Below, in pieces: positions 8,488-17,874 of a stretch of DNA of 64,000 nt. Source of the stretch: VXYL01 sp965243095. Lineage in GTDB: Bacteria > Pseudomonadota > Gammaproteobacteria > Pseudomonadales > Azotimanducaceae. Each line of letters starts with the position of its first letter. Within the stretch, counting starts at the first letter, position 1. The notes under the pieces are model-generated. The model saw only the letters and a list, made by a program, of their open reading frames with translations, was not told where the DNA came from and ran no database searches. The position numbers and the translations under genes are program-made. Location: NCBI GenBank assembly GCA_965243095.1, contig OZ251530.1:4588001-4652000 (forward strand), given 5' to 3'.

Positions 8488-9762
8488 CTAAGTGGATTCG
8501 ATGACGCCGGCCAAAACGCGAAAGCGCTCGGCGCGTTCCGGGGCGACGTCGTCGAGTGTCTCGTAGAGCAGCTTCGCGGCCTCTTGCCGGACTTCGGCGT
8601 CGCGGATGCGGCTGTAGAGCTCCTCGGAAAAGTCGATGTCACCGCCAAGCCCCGCGGCCGGTTGTCCCTCCCGCTCTGCCCTCCGCACTGCGAGGCCAAG
8701 GTCGCGCGCAGTGGTGTAAAGGATGGCGAACGTGGCCGCATCCCGATGCTGCGGGTTCGCGATCTCGCCCAGTTCGTTGGCGGCGTCCTCGCGGTCGCGC
8801 TCGGCCCACGAGGCAAAGAGGCGGACATAAAGATCGCGACGAGCTTCGTCTTCCACGGCGTGGGCGATCCAGCGTCGAGCATCCCCAGGAGCGGAACGCG
8901 CCCACCGCGCCACCAGCGTCTGCGTCGCTTGCGCGCGCAGCTCCGGGTCGTGAATGCGATCGAGCAAACCGGTTGCCGCAACGGGCGATGCTTGGGCGGC
9001 GACGTCAATGACAGGGCTTGTCGCTTCACGTTGAAGGTGGGCCGGCAACGTGCGTAGCCAGTCCAACGCCTGCCCGGGCGACGCGCCGGCCCAAGCCCGC
9101 GCGACCGCGAAGAAAGCCCGAGCGGCGTCTTCGGGATCTGCGTCCGCAAGCCAAGCGGCGGCCGCATACGGGTCGTCTTCCGCCCAAACATGGAGCACCG
9201 TGGAGAAGGCCCTTCGCCGTGGGTCGCCTTCCATCTGCTCCGCCAAACCCAACGCCTCGGCAACATTGGACTGCGCGATCGCCTGCAACGGAGGGGACAG
9301 GAAGGCGGTTTCCGCGTTCGCCGCGGCCCAAGCGAACGCCGCGCGCGGATCCGCCTGCGCCCAGCCCTCCACCAAACGATACACCGGCCAACCGTTGACG
9401 ATGCAGCCTTGCGGGCTGCCGAGTTCCGGCAGTTCCTCCAAGCCGGCCAAAGCCGCTTGCGCGTCTTGTCGCCCCCAAGCCAGCCACGCCGCGTCAATGA
9501 GGATGTCGCGCTCAAGGCCGCCCAAGGTGTCGGCAAGCAGCAAGGCCGAGCGCGGATCGGATTCCACCACCGCTGGCGCCAAGGCGCGGAGGGTCTTCGC
9601 ACGCGCATTGGTGTTCGGTTCGGCCACCGCATCGCGCCAAGCCCGTGCGGTGTCGCTTCCCTCCGGTACCGCGGGCGCTGGCGAGACGTCAGCGCCTGCC
9701 ACCAAGCCCCATGCAATGGCAAGCGCAAGCGCCAGAAACCGCGTTGCCGACCATCGGCTCAT
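8488..9762 (-). CDS. Secreted helical-repeat protein, function unknown
   Basis: 424 residues from ATG 9762, chosen because it opens a clear signal peptide (MSRWSATRFLALALAIAWGL, cleavage near AGA-DVSP). The mature part is almost entirely short amphipathic helices with repeated W/A/D patterns such as EGWAQADPRAAFAW, VWAEDDPYAAAAWL and ARWARSAPGDARRWI, about 30 residues apart, suggesting a TPR/HEAT-like solenoid. Probably periplasmic. It lies 5 bases upstream of the UbiH-like gene, so it is probably the first gene of the gcv transcript. No specific function can be assigned. Confidence 0.75.
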   Translation of the reverse strand: MSRWSATRFLALALAIAWGLVAGADVSPAPAVPEGSDTARAWRDAVAEPNTNARAKTLRALAPAVVESDPRSALLLADTLGGLERDILIDAAWLAWGRQDAQAALAGLEELPELGSPQGCIVNGWPVYRLVEGWAQADPRAAFAWAAANAETAFLSPPLQAIAQSNVAEALGLAEQMEGDPRRRAFSTVLHVWAEDDPYAAAAWLADADPEDAARAFFAVARAWAGASPGQALDWLRTLPAHLQREATSPVIDVAAQASPVAATGLLDRIHDPELRAQATQTLVARWARSAPGDARRWIAHAVEDEARRDLYVRLFASWAERDREDAANELGEIANPQHRDAATFAILYTTARDLGLAVRRAEREGQPAAGLGGDIDFSEELYSRIRDAEVRQEAAKLLYETLDDVAPERAERFRVLAGVIEST

Positions 9763-9956
9763 CCGCACCACCTCAAGGACGCTCAAGGACCCGACACAAC
9801 CCACGCGGCTGCGTCGCCATAGCTCATTGGACAAGGCATGGGCGTCCGCGTTCCGCATGAACGACAACCATACCACGCCGCCCGTTGGCGGCGACGATGC
9901 CCAGATCAAGCCCAAGCCTCTTGACGGACGAAAAACCCCATGTTGCACTACGGGGC

Positions 9957-10864
9957 ATGCAAACAGATCGATTCGCAGCGTGGCTCAGGGCCGAGGGGTT
10001 GTCCGAGCGCACCATACACAGCCGCCTAAGTACCTGCAGACGGCTAGAAACTCACGAAGGCGACTTGGACGAGCACTTCGACTCCGACGGCCTGCGGAGG
10101 CTTCTCGACGACTTGGCGTACTCGACCGATGATGAGCGTCGCGGCGCACCGCCGCGGCACAAAGTTCCGATTGAGGGGAACATGCGGAACGGGTCCGCCA
10201 CTCTCAAAAGTGCGGCAACTTTGTATTGGCAGTACAGGCACTTCCGCGCCGATGGCGACGAAAGGCACGAGCGCGTCCCTAGCCGACCTCGGCACAGGCA
10301 GGTCCGGCAAGTGGACCGGTCGGCGTTGCATCAGCCGACGGGTACAAACAGCCTGGCAACCTCACAACCCCGGGAAGACCAGCCGAATTGGGCAGCGGTC
10401 ATCGCTGGTGGCGAGTCAGCTCGGGTTGAGTTCAAAGCGACGTTGCGAAAGAACACCCATACGGGCGAGACCGATCCCCGGATGCAGGACGCGGTCATCA
10501 AGACCATCGCTGGTTTCCTCAACACCGAAGGCGGCACTTTGTTCGTTGGCGTCCAAGACGATGGATCCATCCTTGGGACAGACGCTGACGGATTCGCAAC
10601 CGAAGATAAGATGAGCCTGCATCTGAACAGTCTCGTGAACGACAAAATTGAACGGTCGGCTTGGGCGGCTATCCACGCGAGTTTCCAAGATGTTCATGGT
10701 GCGCGTGTCCTTGTGGTGGAGTGTGAGAAGGCGTCATCGCCAGCCTTTGTGAAGCAGAAGGGCCACCTGCAGACGTTCTACATGCGCACACACACGCCAC
10801 GGAAGAGCTTTCGGGGAGAGAACTCGTCGATTACGTCAGAAGGCACTTTCCCACGCCGCTATAG
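9957..10864 (+). pseudogene. Schlafen AlbA_2 domain protein, frameshifted at a CA repeat
   Basis: Start ATG 9957 (MQTDRFAAWLRAEGLS). The N-terminal ~90 residues resemble the helical region found ahead of many DNA-cleaving or RNA-binding defence proteins. Residues ~145-280 form an AlbA_2 domain (GGESARVEFKATL, FLNTEGGTLFVGVQDDG). After FYMRT the frame meets a CACACACA run (10787-10794) and leaves the expected path. One base more or two fewer restores TEELSGRELVDYVRRHF ending at the TAG at 10862-10864, the usual C-terminus of the family. The uninterrupted frame instead runs to 10928 with unrelated residues. Either a pseudogene, a phase-variable gene or a sequencing error; only about 20 residues are affected. 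Confidence 0.7.
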
Positions 10865-10945
10865 CCGAAAGCGCTTGAGCTGCGGGAAAGAGGCCAAGCC
10901 GCTCGACGATGAGAGTGACATCGCGTAGGCACCTCCTAGCGAACG

Positions 10946-13399
10946 TCACCGCCAACTCCCGCTGGTCATAGCAGCGTCGTTACCGCTCGCGGCATCCCCC
11001 AAATCCAGCTCCACCACCTCGTCGCCGGCGATCCAAAGGTTCCGCGACAGATTCTCGAATCCCGGTTCCGACACGCTGACGACATACTCGCCGGCGACTA
11101 AGCCCTCGAAGCGAAAGGACCCGTCGCCCCCGGTTCGGGTAAGGGTGGAATAGCCGTCGCTTCGTCCTAACCCCACCTCAACATGCGATAAGGGCCGCCC
11201 AGTGCGCACATGCCGAACCACGCCGGTCAGCGACACGGCGGGCAACTCGATGTCGAAGCGCGTGTCTTGCGCCACTTGCACCTCGAACGAGTGGCCGGCG
11301 TCTGTTCGCACCAGGTGCTGCCCTTCGGCAAGGCCGGACACGTCGTAGCGGCCTTGTTGGTTCGTGTGCGAGTGCGCTTTCGGCGCGGACGGATCCGCCG
11401 GCAGCACGCGAAACCGGATGCCGCCAAGGGGCCGTCCCCCCGCCGTGACGGTGCCCGTCAACCGAGAACGCGCCGTGAAGTCGAAGTGGATGGCCGCCTC
11501 CCCGCCATCGTCAAGGCGGATTCTCCGCGACAACCACCGCCATTGCCCTCCCTCTCGCGCGGTGGCCTCCACCACCGCTTGTTCGGGAACGCCCGAGACG
11601 CGGTGGGTGCCGTTGCCGAGCCCCGAGTCGAACACCGTTCGCCCGTCCTCGTTGCGGATGGTCACCCTCGCTCCGCCTTCGGAAGCCATCACGCCCGCCA
11701 CCGAAATCCGCAGCCATCCGCCTTCCTTCACGACCAGCCGCACGTCCTGCACCGACTGGCTGTCCCTAATCACCACCGTGCGCTGCGCCACCACGCCCGC
11801 GTCCGCGTCCGCCACCAGAACATACGCGCCATCCGGCAAGTAGTCCTCGAATCGGAACTCGCCGTTCTCGTATGTGACGTAGCTGCCGGTGATGCTGCCG
11901 AGGCTGGTGCTCACGTGGGCGGAGGAGGCGTCGGCGGCGCGGAACAGGGCCACCCGTCCGGCCACCGGCGTTCCGTCGGCGCGAACGATCGCGCCGGCGA
12001 TCACGACCAAGGGGCCCAGTGCCTCCGCCTCCAACTCGAAATCGAGATGCGTTACGCCGGGTGGCAACCGGACGATCTTTCCCCCATAGCCTTGGGCATT
12101 GGCGCCAACGCGCACGGCTTCCTGTGGCAGGGCGCGCAAGGCGAACGCGCCATCGTCGCCAGTGTGTGTACGCGGACTGTAATTGGACAGCCAATGGGCC
12201 CAGACGCTGTAGTCGCCTGCTCGGGGGACGCGGTAGGCCCGAGCACCCGGGATCGGCCTCCCAGTGCGCACGTCCAACACGCGTCCGATAAGCGAACGCG
12301 CCGGTGCCAACGTGATCTTCCCGAGATCGACCTCCTCGCTCGCGGGCGGCTCAAGGCTCGTGAACCAAGGCGGGTATCCCGCCGCTTGGACGAGAAAAGA
12401 GTGCGCGCCTGCGTCCAGCGGGATGCGGAACTCGCCATCGTCCGCCTGCAACTCGTGCTCCCATCCCTCCCCTTGTCCCATCACGGTGAGGTGGAACTTC
12501 CGGACGGGGGTGCCGGTCGTCTCGTCCACCAGCCGCCCGAGAATCGCATGGCTACGCAACACCAGCACAAGACCTTCGCGCGACGACGCCACGTCGTTGT
12601 GGCGTACGGTCGAACCCATGCCGGGCGAACGGGCGTAGACGTTCACACTATCACCCCGCGGAAAGGGGCCGAGACGGTAGGCACCGTTATTACCGGTCCT
12701 AGTGGTGGTTGGCGACGGGTCCCCAATCCATGCGCCCGCCAACACCTCCACGCCGGCCACCGGGTCGCCGTTGCCGTCCACCACGCGGCCGGCGATGAAA
12801 TGGGCGATTGGGAGTGCCGCTTCGATCCGGTTGGCCTCTCCATGCCGCACTTGGACATCTTCCAACGTCAGCGGGACGTGTCCCTCTGCCTTCAACGTGA
12901 CAAAGTGGGGGCCCGGGCGCAGCCCGGTGATTTGGAAGCCGCCGCGACGATCCGAACGCCAGCGCGGGGCAGCGAGCGGCGGCACTGCGAGGCTGTCGCC
13001 TTCGGCGACCTCAATGGTGATCTCCGCGTCCGCCAACCGTGCGCCATCCTCCGATCGCACCGTCCCCGCCAACGCGAGCCCGGGCGCGAGCCGCACGGCG
13101 ACCGTTGCCGGGGATCCTGCGGTCACCGCGACCTTGTGCGGCAGCCGGTTCTTGCTCACCACCAACAGCGTGGCGCGTTCGCCCGGCGGCAGCGCGACCT
13201 CGAAACTCGCACCGGCGGCTTGCGTCCAACTCCCCTCGGCCGCCTCGTCGCCGAACACGCCGATCCAGATGGGTTCGCCCTCTTGCCCACCCTCGACGCT
13301 GCCCCGCACCGTCCGCGCCGGCTCCGCGGTGGCGCTCGTCGCGACCAACACAGCCAGAACCGCTCCGATCACCGTCGCTGGACAATTGAGGAAACTCAT
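10946..13399 (-). CDS. Secreted protein with carboxypeptidase-regulatory-like domains
   Basis: 817 residues with an N-terminal signal peptide ending near SATA-EPAR. The rest is a chain of about eight beta-sandwich modules with motifs such as GRVVDGNGDPVAGVEV, GRVLDVRTGRPIPGARAYR and GVVRHVRTGRPLSHVEVGL, each followed by G-x-F-x-I/F-x-x-L (for example DGSFRFEGLVAGEYVV). This is the CarboxypepD_reg / prealbumin-like fold used as extracellular stalks or adhesive modules. No enzymatic domain is seen. No anchor at the C-terminus, so periplasmic or released. Stands alone, convergent with the AlbA_2 gene. Confidence 0.85.
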   Translation of the reverse strand: MSFLNCPATVIGAVLAVLVATSATAEPARTVRGSVEGGQEGEPIWIGVFGDEAAEGSWTQAAGASFEVALPPGERATLLVVSKNRLPHKVAVTAGSPATVAVRLAPGLALAGTVRSEDGARLADAEITIEVAEGDSLAVPPLAAPRWRSDRRGGFQITGLRPGPHFVTLKAEGHVPLTLEDVQVRHGEANRIEAALPIAHFIAGRVVDGNGDPVAGVEVLAGAWIGDPSPTTTRTGNNGAYRLGPFPRGDSVNVYARSPGMGSTVRHNDVASSREGLVLVLRSHAILGRLVDETTGTPVRKFHLTVMGQGEGWEHELQADDGEFRIPLDAGAHSFLVQAAGYPPWFTSLEPPASEEVDLGKITLAPARSLIGRVLDVRTGRPIPGARAYRVPRAGDYSVWAHWLSNYSPRTHTGDDGAFALRALPQEAVRVGANAQGYGGKIVRLPPGVTHLDFELEAEALGPLVVIAGAIVRADGTPVAGRVALFRAADASSAHVSTSLGSITGSYVTYENGEFRFEDYLPDGAYVLVADADAGVVAQRTVVIRDSQSVQDVRLVVKEGGWLRISVAGVMASEGGARVTIRNEDGRTVFDSGLGNGTHRVSGVPEQAVVEATAREGGQWRWLSRRIRLDDGGEAAIHFDFTARSRLTGTVTAGGRPLGGIRFRVLPADPSAPKAHSHTNQQGRYDVSGLAEGQHLVRTDAGHSFEVQVAQDTRFDIELPAVSLTGVVRHVRTGRPLSHVEVGLGRSDGYSTLTRTGGDGSFRFEGLVAGEYVVSVSEPGFENLSRNLWIAGDEVVELDLGDAASGNDAAMTSGSWR

Positions 13400-13597
13400 C
13401 GCCGCTCGCCTCTTCGTGCGTAGGGATCACCGGTTTCGTCCGCCGCGCAAACGACCGCGGCACCCCCCGCTAGCGCAACAATTACCACAAAATCCGCAAA
13501 GCGGCACATGGGTGCGGCTGGCTAGCTGTGGCGATAGGTGCCGGCGGTATCATTGCGCGGAGATCGGCAGCGGATTGCCGCAGGGTGCAAGAAGACC

Positions 13598-14479
13598 ATG
13601 ACTGAGTCCCTCCAAGGCGGCCCCACGTCGCACATCTACTTTTCGCAGCGGTTGCGGTTGCACTATGTGGATTGGGGCAACGAAGGGGCGCTGCCGATGT
13701 TGCTGGTGCATGGCGGGCGGGATCATTGCCGCAATTGGGATTGGGTGGCGCAGGAACTGAAGGACGACTACCACGTCATCGCGCCGGATCTGCGCGGTCA
13801 CGGGGATTCGCAGTGGCTGGTGGGCGGGGCGTACGCCACCATCGACTACGTGTACGACATCGCGCAGCTGGTGCGGCAGACCGGCATCGACGACATCGTG
13901 GTGATGGGGCATTCGATGGGCGGTTCGGTGTCGCTGGCTTACACCGGGCTGTATCCGCGCAAGGTGCGCAAGCTGGTGTCCATCGAGGGCATGGGCTTGC
14001 GGCCGATGGCCAGCGACGACGCCACGCCCGGGCACGAGCGCCTGCTGGCTTGGGTGGAAAACCTTAGGCAGCTTTCCGGGCGCATTCCCAAGCGCTACCC
14101 GACGTTGGAGGACGCCTTCGAGCGGATGCAGCAGGCGAATCCGCACCTTACCTCCGAGCAAGCCCGCCATCTGACCATCCACGGCAGCAATCAGAACGAG
14201 GACGGCACCTACAGCTGGAAGTTCGACAACTACATGCGCGCCTGGTCGCCGGTGGGTCTTTCGGCGCGGCAGACCTTCGCCCTCTACCGGCGCATCTCCT
14301 GCCCCGCTTTGCTGATTCACGGCGCGGAATCCTGGGCGTCGGACCCGCGCCAAGACGGGCGCTTGGACTACTTCCGCGACGCCCGCGCGGTGGAGGTGGA
14401 GGACGCCGGGCACTGGGTGCATCACGATCAGCTGGAGCGGTTCTTGGGGATAGTTCGCGGCTTCTTGGCCGATGGCTGA
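13598..14479 (+). CDS. Alpha/beta hydrolase
   Basis: 293 residues from ATG 13598. The nucleophile elbow is GHSMGG, the oxyanion region LLVHGGRDHCRNWDWV is near residue 40, and the C-terminal histidine is in DAGHWVHHDQ. An acidic triad partner is plausible in the VEVEDAG/HGAESWASDP region. Substrate unknown. The stop overlaps the start of the next gene by 8 bases (14472-14479), so the two are probably co-expressed. Confidence 0.88.
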   Translation: MTESLQGGPTSHIYFSQRLRLHYVDWGNEGALPMLLVHGGRDHCRNWDWVAQELKDDYHVIAPDLRGHGDSQWLVGGAYATIDYVYDIAQLVRQTGIDDIVVMGHSMGGSVSLAYTGLYPRKVRKLVSIEGMGLRPMASDDATPGHERLLAWVENLRQLSGRIPKRYPTLEDAFERMQQANPHLTSEQARHLTIHGSNQNEDGTYSWKFDNYMRAWSPVGLSARQTFALYRRISCPALLIHGAESWASDPRQDGRLDYFRDARAVEVEDAGHWVHHDQLERFLGIVRGFLADG

Positions 14480-15545
14480 GGAACGCGGCGACGATGGCGC
14501 GAGCCGTCTCGCCAAGGCCATACACGCTACGCCGCGGCGCGGTGTGCTCGCTGTTACCGGCGGCGGCGCGGGCTTGTTGGCGCGGTTGTTGGGGGTGCCG
14601 GGGGCGTCTGCGACCGTTTTGGAGGCCCAAGTGCCTTACGCCGGGCAGGCGCTTGCCGAGTTCTTGGGGGCTGCGCCGGCGCAGGCGTGCAGCGAGGCGA
14701 CGGCGCGCGCCTTGGCCATGCGTTGTTTTTCGCGCGCCCGGGCGCTGGGGGGCGACTTTGGCTTCGGCATTTGCGCCGCGTTGGCGACCAACCGGGCACG
14801 GCGCGGCAGCGACCGTGTGCACTTGGCGTTTCAGGACGCCGCTTGCACCCGTGCTTGGAAGTTGGCGCTGAAGCCACCGGCCTCGCGGGAAGCCGAGGAG
14901 GAAAGCGTGACGGCCGCAGGTTTGGCGGCCTTGGCATTCGCTCTAGGCGTCGGCGACGAACCCGACCTGCCGGCGGATGCCGCGCCCGCCGGCGAGTATG
15001 GCGACGTGGTGTTGGGCAAGCGCTCCCACGTCGCCGCGGCGGATTTCCAAGCCGTGCTGCCCGGCGCTTTCGACCCGTTGCACACGGGCCATCGCGCAAT
15101 GCGCGCGGACGCCGCCCGCCGTTTGGGGTTGGCGGTGGGCTTCGAGCTGTGCGTCGCCAACGTGGACAAGCCGCCGCTCGACTACATCGAAATCGACCGG
15201 CGCTTGGCGCAGTTCGCCCCGGGCGAGGTGGTGGTGACGAACGCGCCCACCTTCGTCGCCAAGGCGCGGGCGCTGGGCGGCGTGGTCTTCGTGGTGGGCG
15301 TAGACACGCTGGCGCGCGTCGCCGAGGCGCGCTACTACGGCGGCGTTGCGGCACGCGACCGGGCGTTCGCCGAAATGCGGGCGCTCGGTTGCAGGTTCCT
15401 AGTGTATGGGCGCAGCAACGGCGGCGTGTTCCGAACGCTGAACGACCTCTCGCCGCCACCGGCTTTGGCGGCGATGTGCGAGGGCGTGCCGGAGCGCGAG
15501 TTCCGCTGCGACGTCTCGTCCACGGCGCTGCGCGAGCAGGGTTGA
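14472..15545 (+). CDS. CinA-like domain fused to NMN-adenylyltransferase-like domain
   Basis: 357 residues. The N-terminal ~160 residues look like the CinA/PncC nicotinamide-nucleotide amidase domain (VTGGGAGLLARLLGVPGAS, then SEATARALAMRCFSRA and FGFGICAALATNR). The C-terminal ~170 residues are a nucleotidyltransferase fold with PGAFDPLHTGH (the HxGH nucleotide-binding motif) and a final DVSSTALR, the SSTxIR-type motif. A bifunctional NAD-recycling enzyme (NMN to NaMN, then adenylylation) is a reasonable inference. The SCTGG catalytic serine segment of CinA is not conserved (VTGGGAG), so the amidase part may be inactive. Confidence 0.75.
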   Translation: MAEERGDDGASRLAKAIHATPRRGVLAVTGGGAGLLARLLGVPGASATVLEAQVPYAGQALAEFLGAAPAQACSEATARALAMRCFSRARALGGDFGFGICAALATNRARRGSDRVHLAFQDAACTRAWKLALKPPASREAEEESVTAAGLAALAFALGVGDEPDLPADAAPAGEYGDVVLGKRSHVAAADFQAVLPGAFDPLHTGHRAMRADAARRLGLAVGFELCVANVDKPPLDYIEIDRRLAQFAPGEVVVTNAPTFVAKARALGGVVFVVGVDTLARVAEARYYGGVAARDRAFAEMRALGCRFLVYGRSNGGVFRTLNDLSPPPALAAMCEGVPEREFRCDVSSTALREQG

Positions 15546-15564
15546 TCGGCAACGCCCGCGAGCC

Positions 15565-16731
15565 TCACAACCCGCTAAGCAATCGCCGGCCGGGCACCAT
15601 CCCCCGCAGGAATTCCTCCACCGGCAGGCACCAGATGCCGTCGATGCGCAAGCGCTCGGCGCCACGATAGAGCAGCGCCGCTTCCGCCTCGGGATAGTCG
15701 TCGCGGAAGGCGCGCAGACCGCGCAGATCGCTGCGATGCGCGGTCGTGGCGTTCTTCACTTCCAACGCCTGCAAGCCGGACTCCCCGTACACCACGAAGT
15801 CCACTTCCGAGCCGCCGCGGGTGCGCCAGAAATGGAGCGCGGATTGTTGGGCGTTTTGTTCTCCATAGGCGGCCCAAGCGCGCAAGTGCTGCGCCACCAG
15901 TCCTTCCAGCGCTTGCCCGTCCACCTCGCTGGGCCGATCCAGCGGCCCCTTCGGCCGCAACGAACGGAAAACGCCGGCGTCGAACAAGTAGAGCTTGTCG
16001 TGCGCCACGGTCTCGCGTTTGCTCCGCTTGCGGAAGACCGGCAGGCGAAACGCCAGCAGCAGGTCTTCCAGAATGTCCACATAGCCCGCCACCACTTTGC
16101 GCTCCACACCGCAATCCCGCGCCACGCCCGCGACGTTGAGCTGGCCGCCGTGCGAAAAGCTCACCGCCTCCAGAAAGCGTGCGAAGTTGCCGACGTTGCG
16201 GGTGAGCCCCTCGGCCTGCACCTCCTGTTGCAAATACAGCGTCGCATAGCCGTCCAACGCCGCCTGCGGATCCGGCGCGTGCGTCACCAGCGGCACCAAG
16301 CCAACATGCAGCGCCCGCCGCAAGTCGAAGTTCGGCAGCTCCGCGGCCATGAACGGATGCATGGTGCGGTAGAGGGCGCGGCCTCCTAGCAGATCCACCC
16401 CGCCACGCCGCAGCTTGCGGGCGCTGGACCCCGTGAGCACGAACTGGCGCGGCGGCCGCTCATCTTCCAAGGCCGCGTGGACGACGCTGAGCAACTCCGG
16501 CACGCGTTGGATTTCGTCGATCACAACGGTGGTGCCGGGCGAGCCGGCCAGCAGTTCGCGCAACCGCTCCGGCCGCGCCATCAGGCTGCGGTGCAGGGCG
16601 GGATCGAGCAAGTCCAAGTAGAGCGCGTCCGGCTCGATGTGCCGCAGCCAAGTGGACTTGCCCGTGCCGCGCGGGCCGAACAAGAAGCAACTGCGCTCGG
16701 GAAGCTCGAAGAATCGACCTGTGAGTTCCAT
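15565..16731 (-). CDS. DUF4143-type AAA ATPase
   Basis: 388 residues. Walker A is FGPRGTGKST near residue 20; Walker B is VVIDEIQRVPEL; VLTGSSARKLRRG is the sensor region typical of this family. The C-terminal half carries the DUF4143 domain, with the nuclease-like SEVDFVVYG...LQALEVKNA pattern (D-x-n-E-x-K) seen in family members. These ATPases are common, often mobile, and poorly understood. It lies 69 bases downstream of DarG on the same strand; a 9-base repeat TCCATATTG occurs at 16727-16735 and 16759-16767 around its start and may be regulatory. Confidence 0.88.
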   Translation of the reverse strand: MELTGRFFELPERSCFLFGPRGTGKSTWLRHIEPDALYLDLLDPALHRSLMARPERLRELLAGSPGTTVVIDEIQRVPELLSVVHAALEDERPPRQFVLTGSSARKLRRGGVDLLGGRALYRTMHPFMAAELPNFDLRRALHVGLVPLVTHAPDPQAALDGYATLYLQQEVQAEGLTRNVGNFARFLEAVSFSHGGQLNVAGVARDCGVERKVVAGYVDILEDLLLAFRLPVFRKRSKRETVAHDKLYLFDAGVFRSLRPKGPLDRPSEVDGQALEGLVAQHLRAWAAYGEQNAQQSALHFWRTRGGSEVDFVVYGESGLQALEVKNATTAHRSDLRGLRAFRDDYPEAEAALLYRGAERLRIDGIWCLPVEEFLRGMVPGRRLLSGL

Positions 16732-16800
16732 ATTGCGTCGAAAAGTGGAAGAACAGACTCCATATTGTGGCCTGAACCCACAGATCGGGTCAAGCCGCGC

Positions 16801-17850
16801 CTAGTGCAAGAGATCAGCCCAGCCGGTCTCGTGCAATCTGTCGGCAGCAATCCGCAGTTGGCGTTCAGTGAATCGGCGTTTTCGCGGGCTCCAAGCCCCA
16901 ACTAGCTGCCGCAAGTGACCGGAATTCCGAGGCTGTTCGTTGTCGACAATCCAATGTACCGTTGCCAGCAGTTCCAAACCGTAGGCTGTCTCGAACCCTT
17001 CGACGAGGCGGCGCACCCGCTCGATGCGTTGGCGCGTATCGTCCGCCGAGTCCAGAACGGTTTTGGCGTCCTCGACGGCTCCTGGGACCAAGTCGAGCGG
17101 TTTGCCAGGTTTGTCGCCCCCATCCAAATAGCCGGCGATGAAGTGGCCTTCCACGGCATTGAGTTGATGCCGCAGGTTCTCGGCATAGGGGCCGTAATGG
17201 CCTTTGACGAACCGCAGTTTCAACGGCTCGCCGGCGGCCTGCATGAAGTACATCAGCTTGTGGACTTCCAACAGCGTGATGTAGGGATCGAGCAGCACCC
17301 GGATGTATCCATCCATCAGCACCACCAGCGCAGCTCGCGCCGGCGTCATCTTCGGCACGTCGGTGGACCGGTTCGCCCGGAGATCCTGCGGGCCGCCGCC
17401 GGGCTCGAACACCACGAATCGGACGTCAGGCAGCTCCGAAAGCGACGCTGCCAACATCGGGCGGACCTCCCGGGTCCAATCCAGCCCGCCGAGACCGCTG
17501 CCAAGAGGCGGGAGCGCGACCGAGCCTATGCCGCGTTCTTCGATCGCCCCGACCAGCGACTTCAAGCCGGACTCGATGTCCTCGGCGCGGCTCTTGCCGC
17601 GCCAATGCCTCTTTGTCGGGAAGTTGATGACGTAGCGGGGATTGCCCAGGTTCGCGGTCTCGAACACGAACACTTGACCCGGCCGCATCTCGTTGTGCTT
17701 GCAGCGCTCCGCATATGCCTTGAAGTTCTCTGGGAATGCACGCTTGAACTGCAACGCCACGCCGCGCCCCATGACCCCGACGCAGTTGACGGTGTTCACC
17801 AGCGCCTCGACATCCTCGGCGAAGATGTCGCCCACCTTGAACTCGATCAT
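16801..17850 (-). CDS. darG: DarG macrodomain antitoxin (DNA ADP-ribosyl glycohydrolase)
   Basis: 349 residues from ATG 17850, supported by a strong GAGGAAGG ribosome-binding site 5 bases upstream; an in-frame GTG at 17871 is an alternative. The N-terminal macrodomain has VNTVNCVGVMGRGVALQFK (18-36), the INFPTKRHWRGKSR segment with the catalytic-region lysine, and LPPLGSGLGGLDW, all close to characterised DarG. The C-terminal ~180 residues are the DarT-binding domain (KLMYFMQAAGEPLKLRF, GHYGPYAENLRH). It removes ADP-ribose from DNA and binds DarT. The gene looks intact, although its toxin partner upstream is deleted internally. Confidence 0.93.
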   Translation of the reverse strand: MIEFKVGDIFAEDVEALVNTVNCVGVMGRGVALQFKRAFPENFKAYAERCKHNEMRPGQVFVFETANLGNPRYVINFPTKRHWRGKSRAEDIESGLKSLVGAIEERGIGSVALPPLGSGLGGLDWTREVRPMLAASLSELPDVRFVVFEPGGGPQDLRANRSTDVPKMTPARAALVVLMDGYIRVLLDPYITLLEVHKLMYFMQAAGEPLKLRFVKGHYGPYAENLRHQLNAVEGHFIAGYLDGGDKPGKPLDLVPGAVEDAKTVLDSADDTRQRIERVRRLVEGFETAYGLELLATVHWIVDNEQPRNSGHLRQLVGAWSPRKRRFTERQLRIAADRLHETGWADLLH

Positions 17851-17874
17851 CGCGCCTTCCTCATTCCGCACCGC

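Noticed and set aside
16727..16767. 9-base direct repeat TCCATATTG near the ATPase start as an operator
   Set aside because: Only two copies, 32 bases apart, and one overlaps the start codon; no symmetry. Kept only as a remark.
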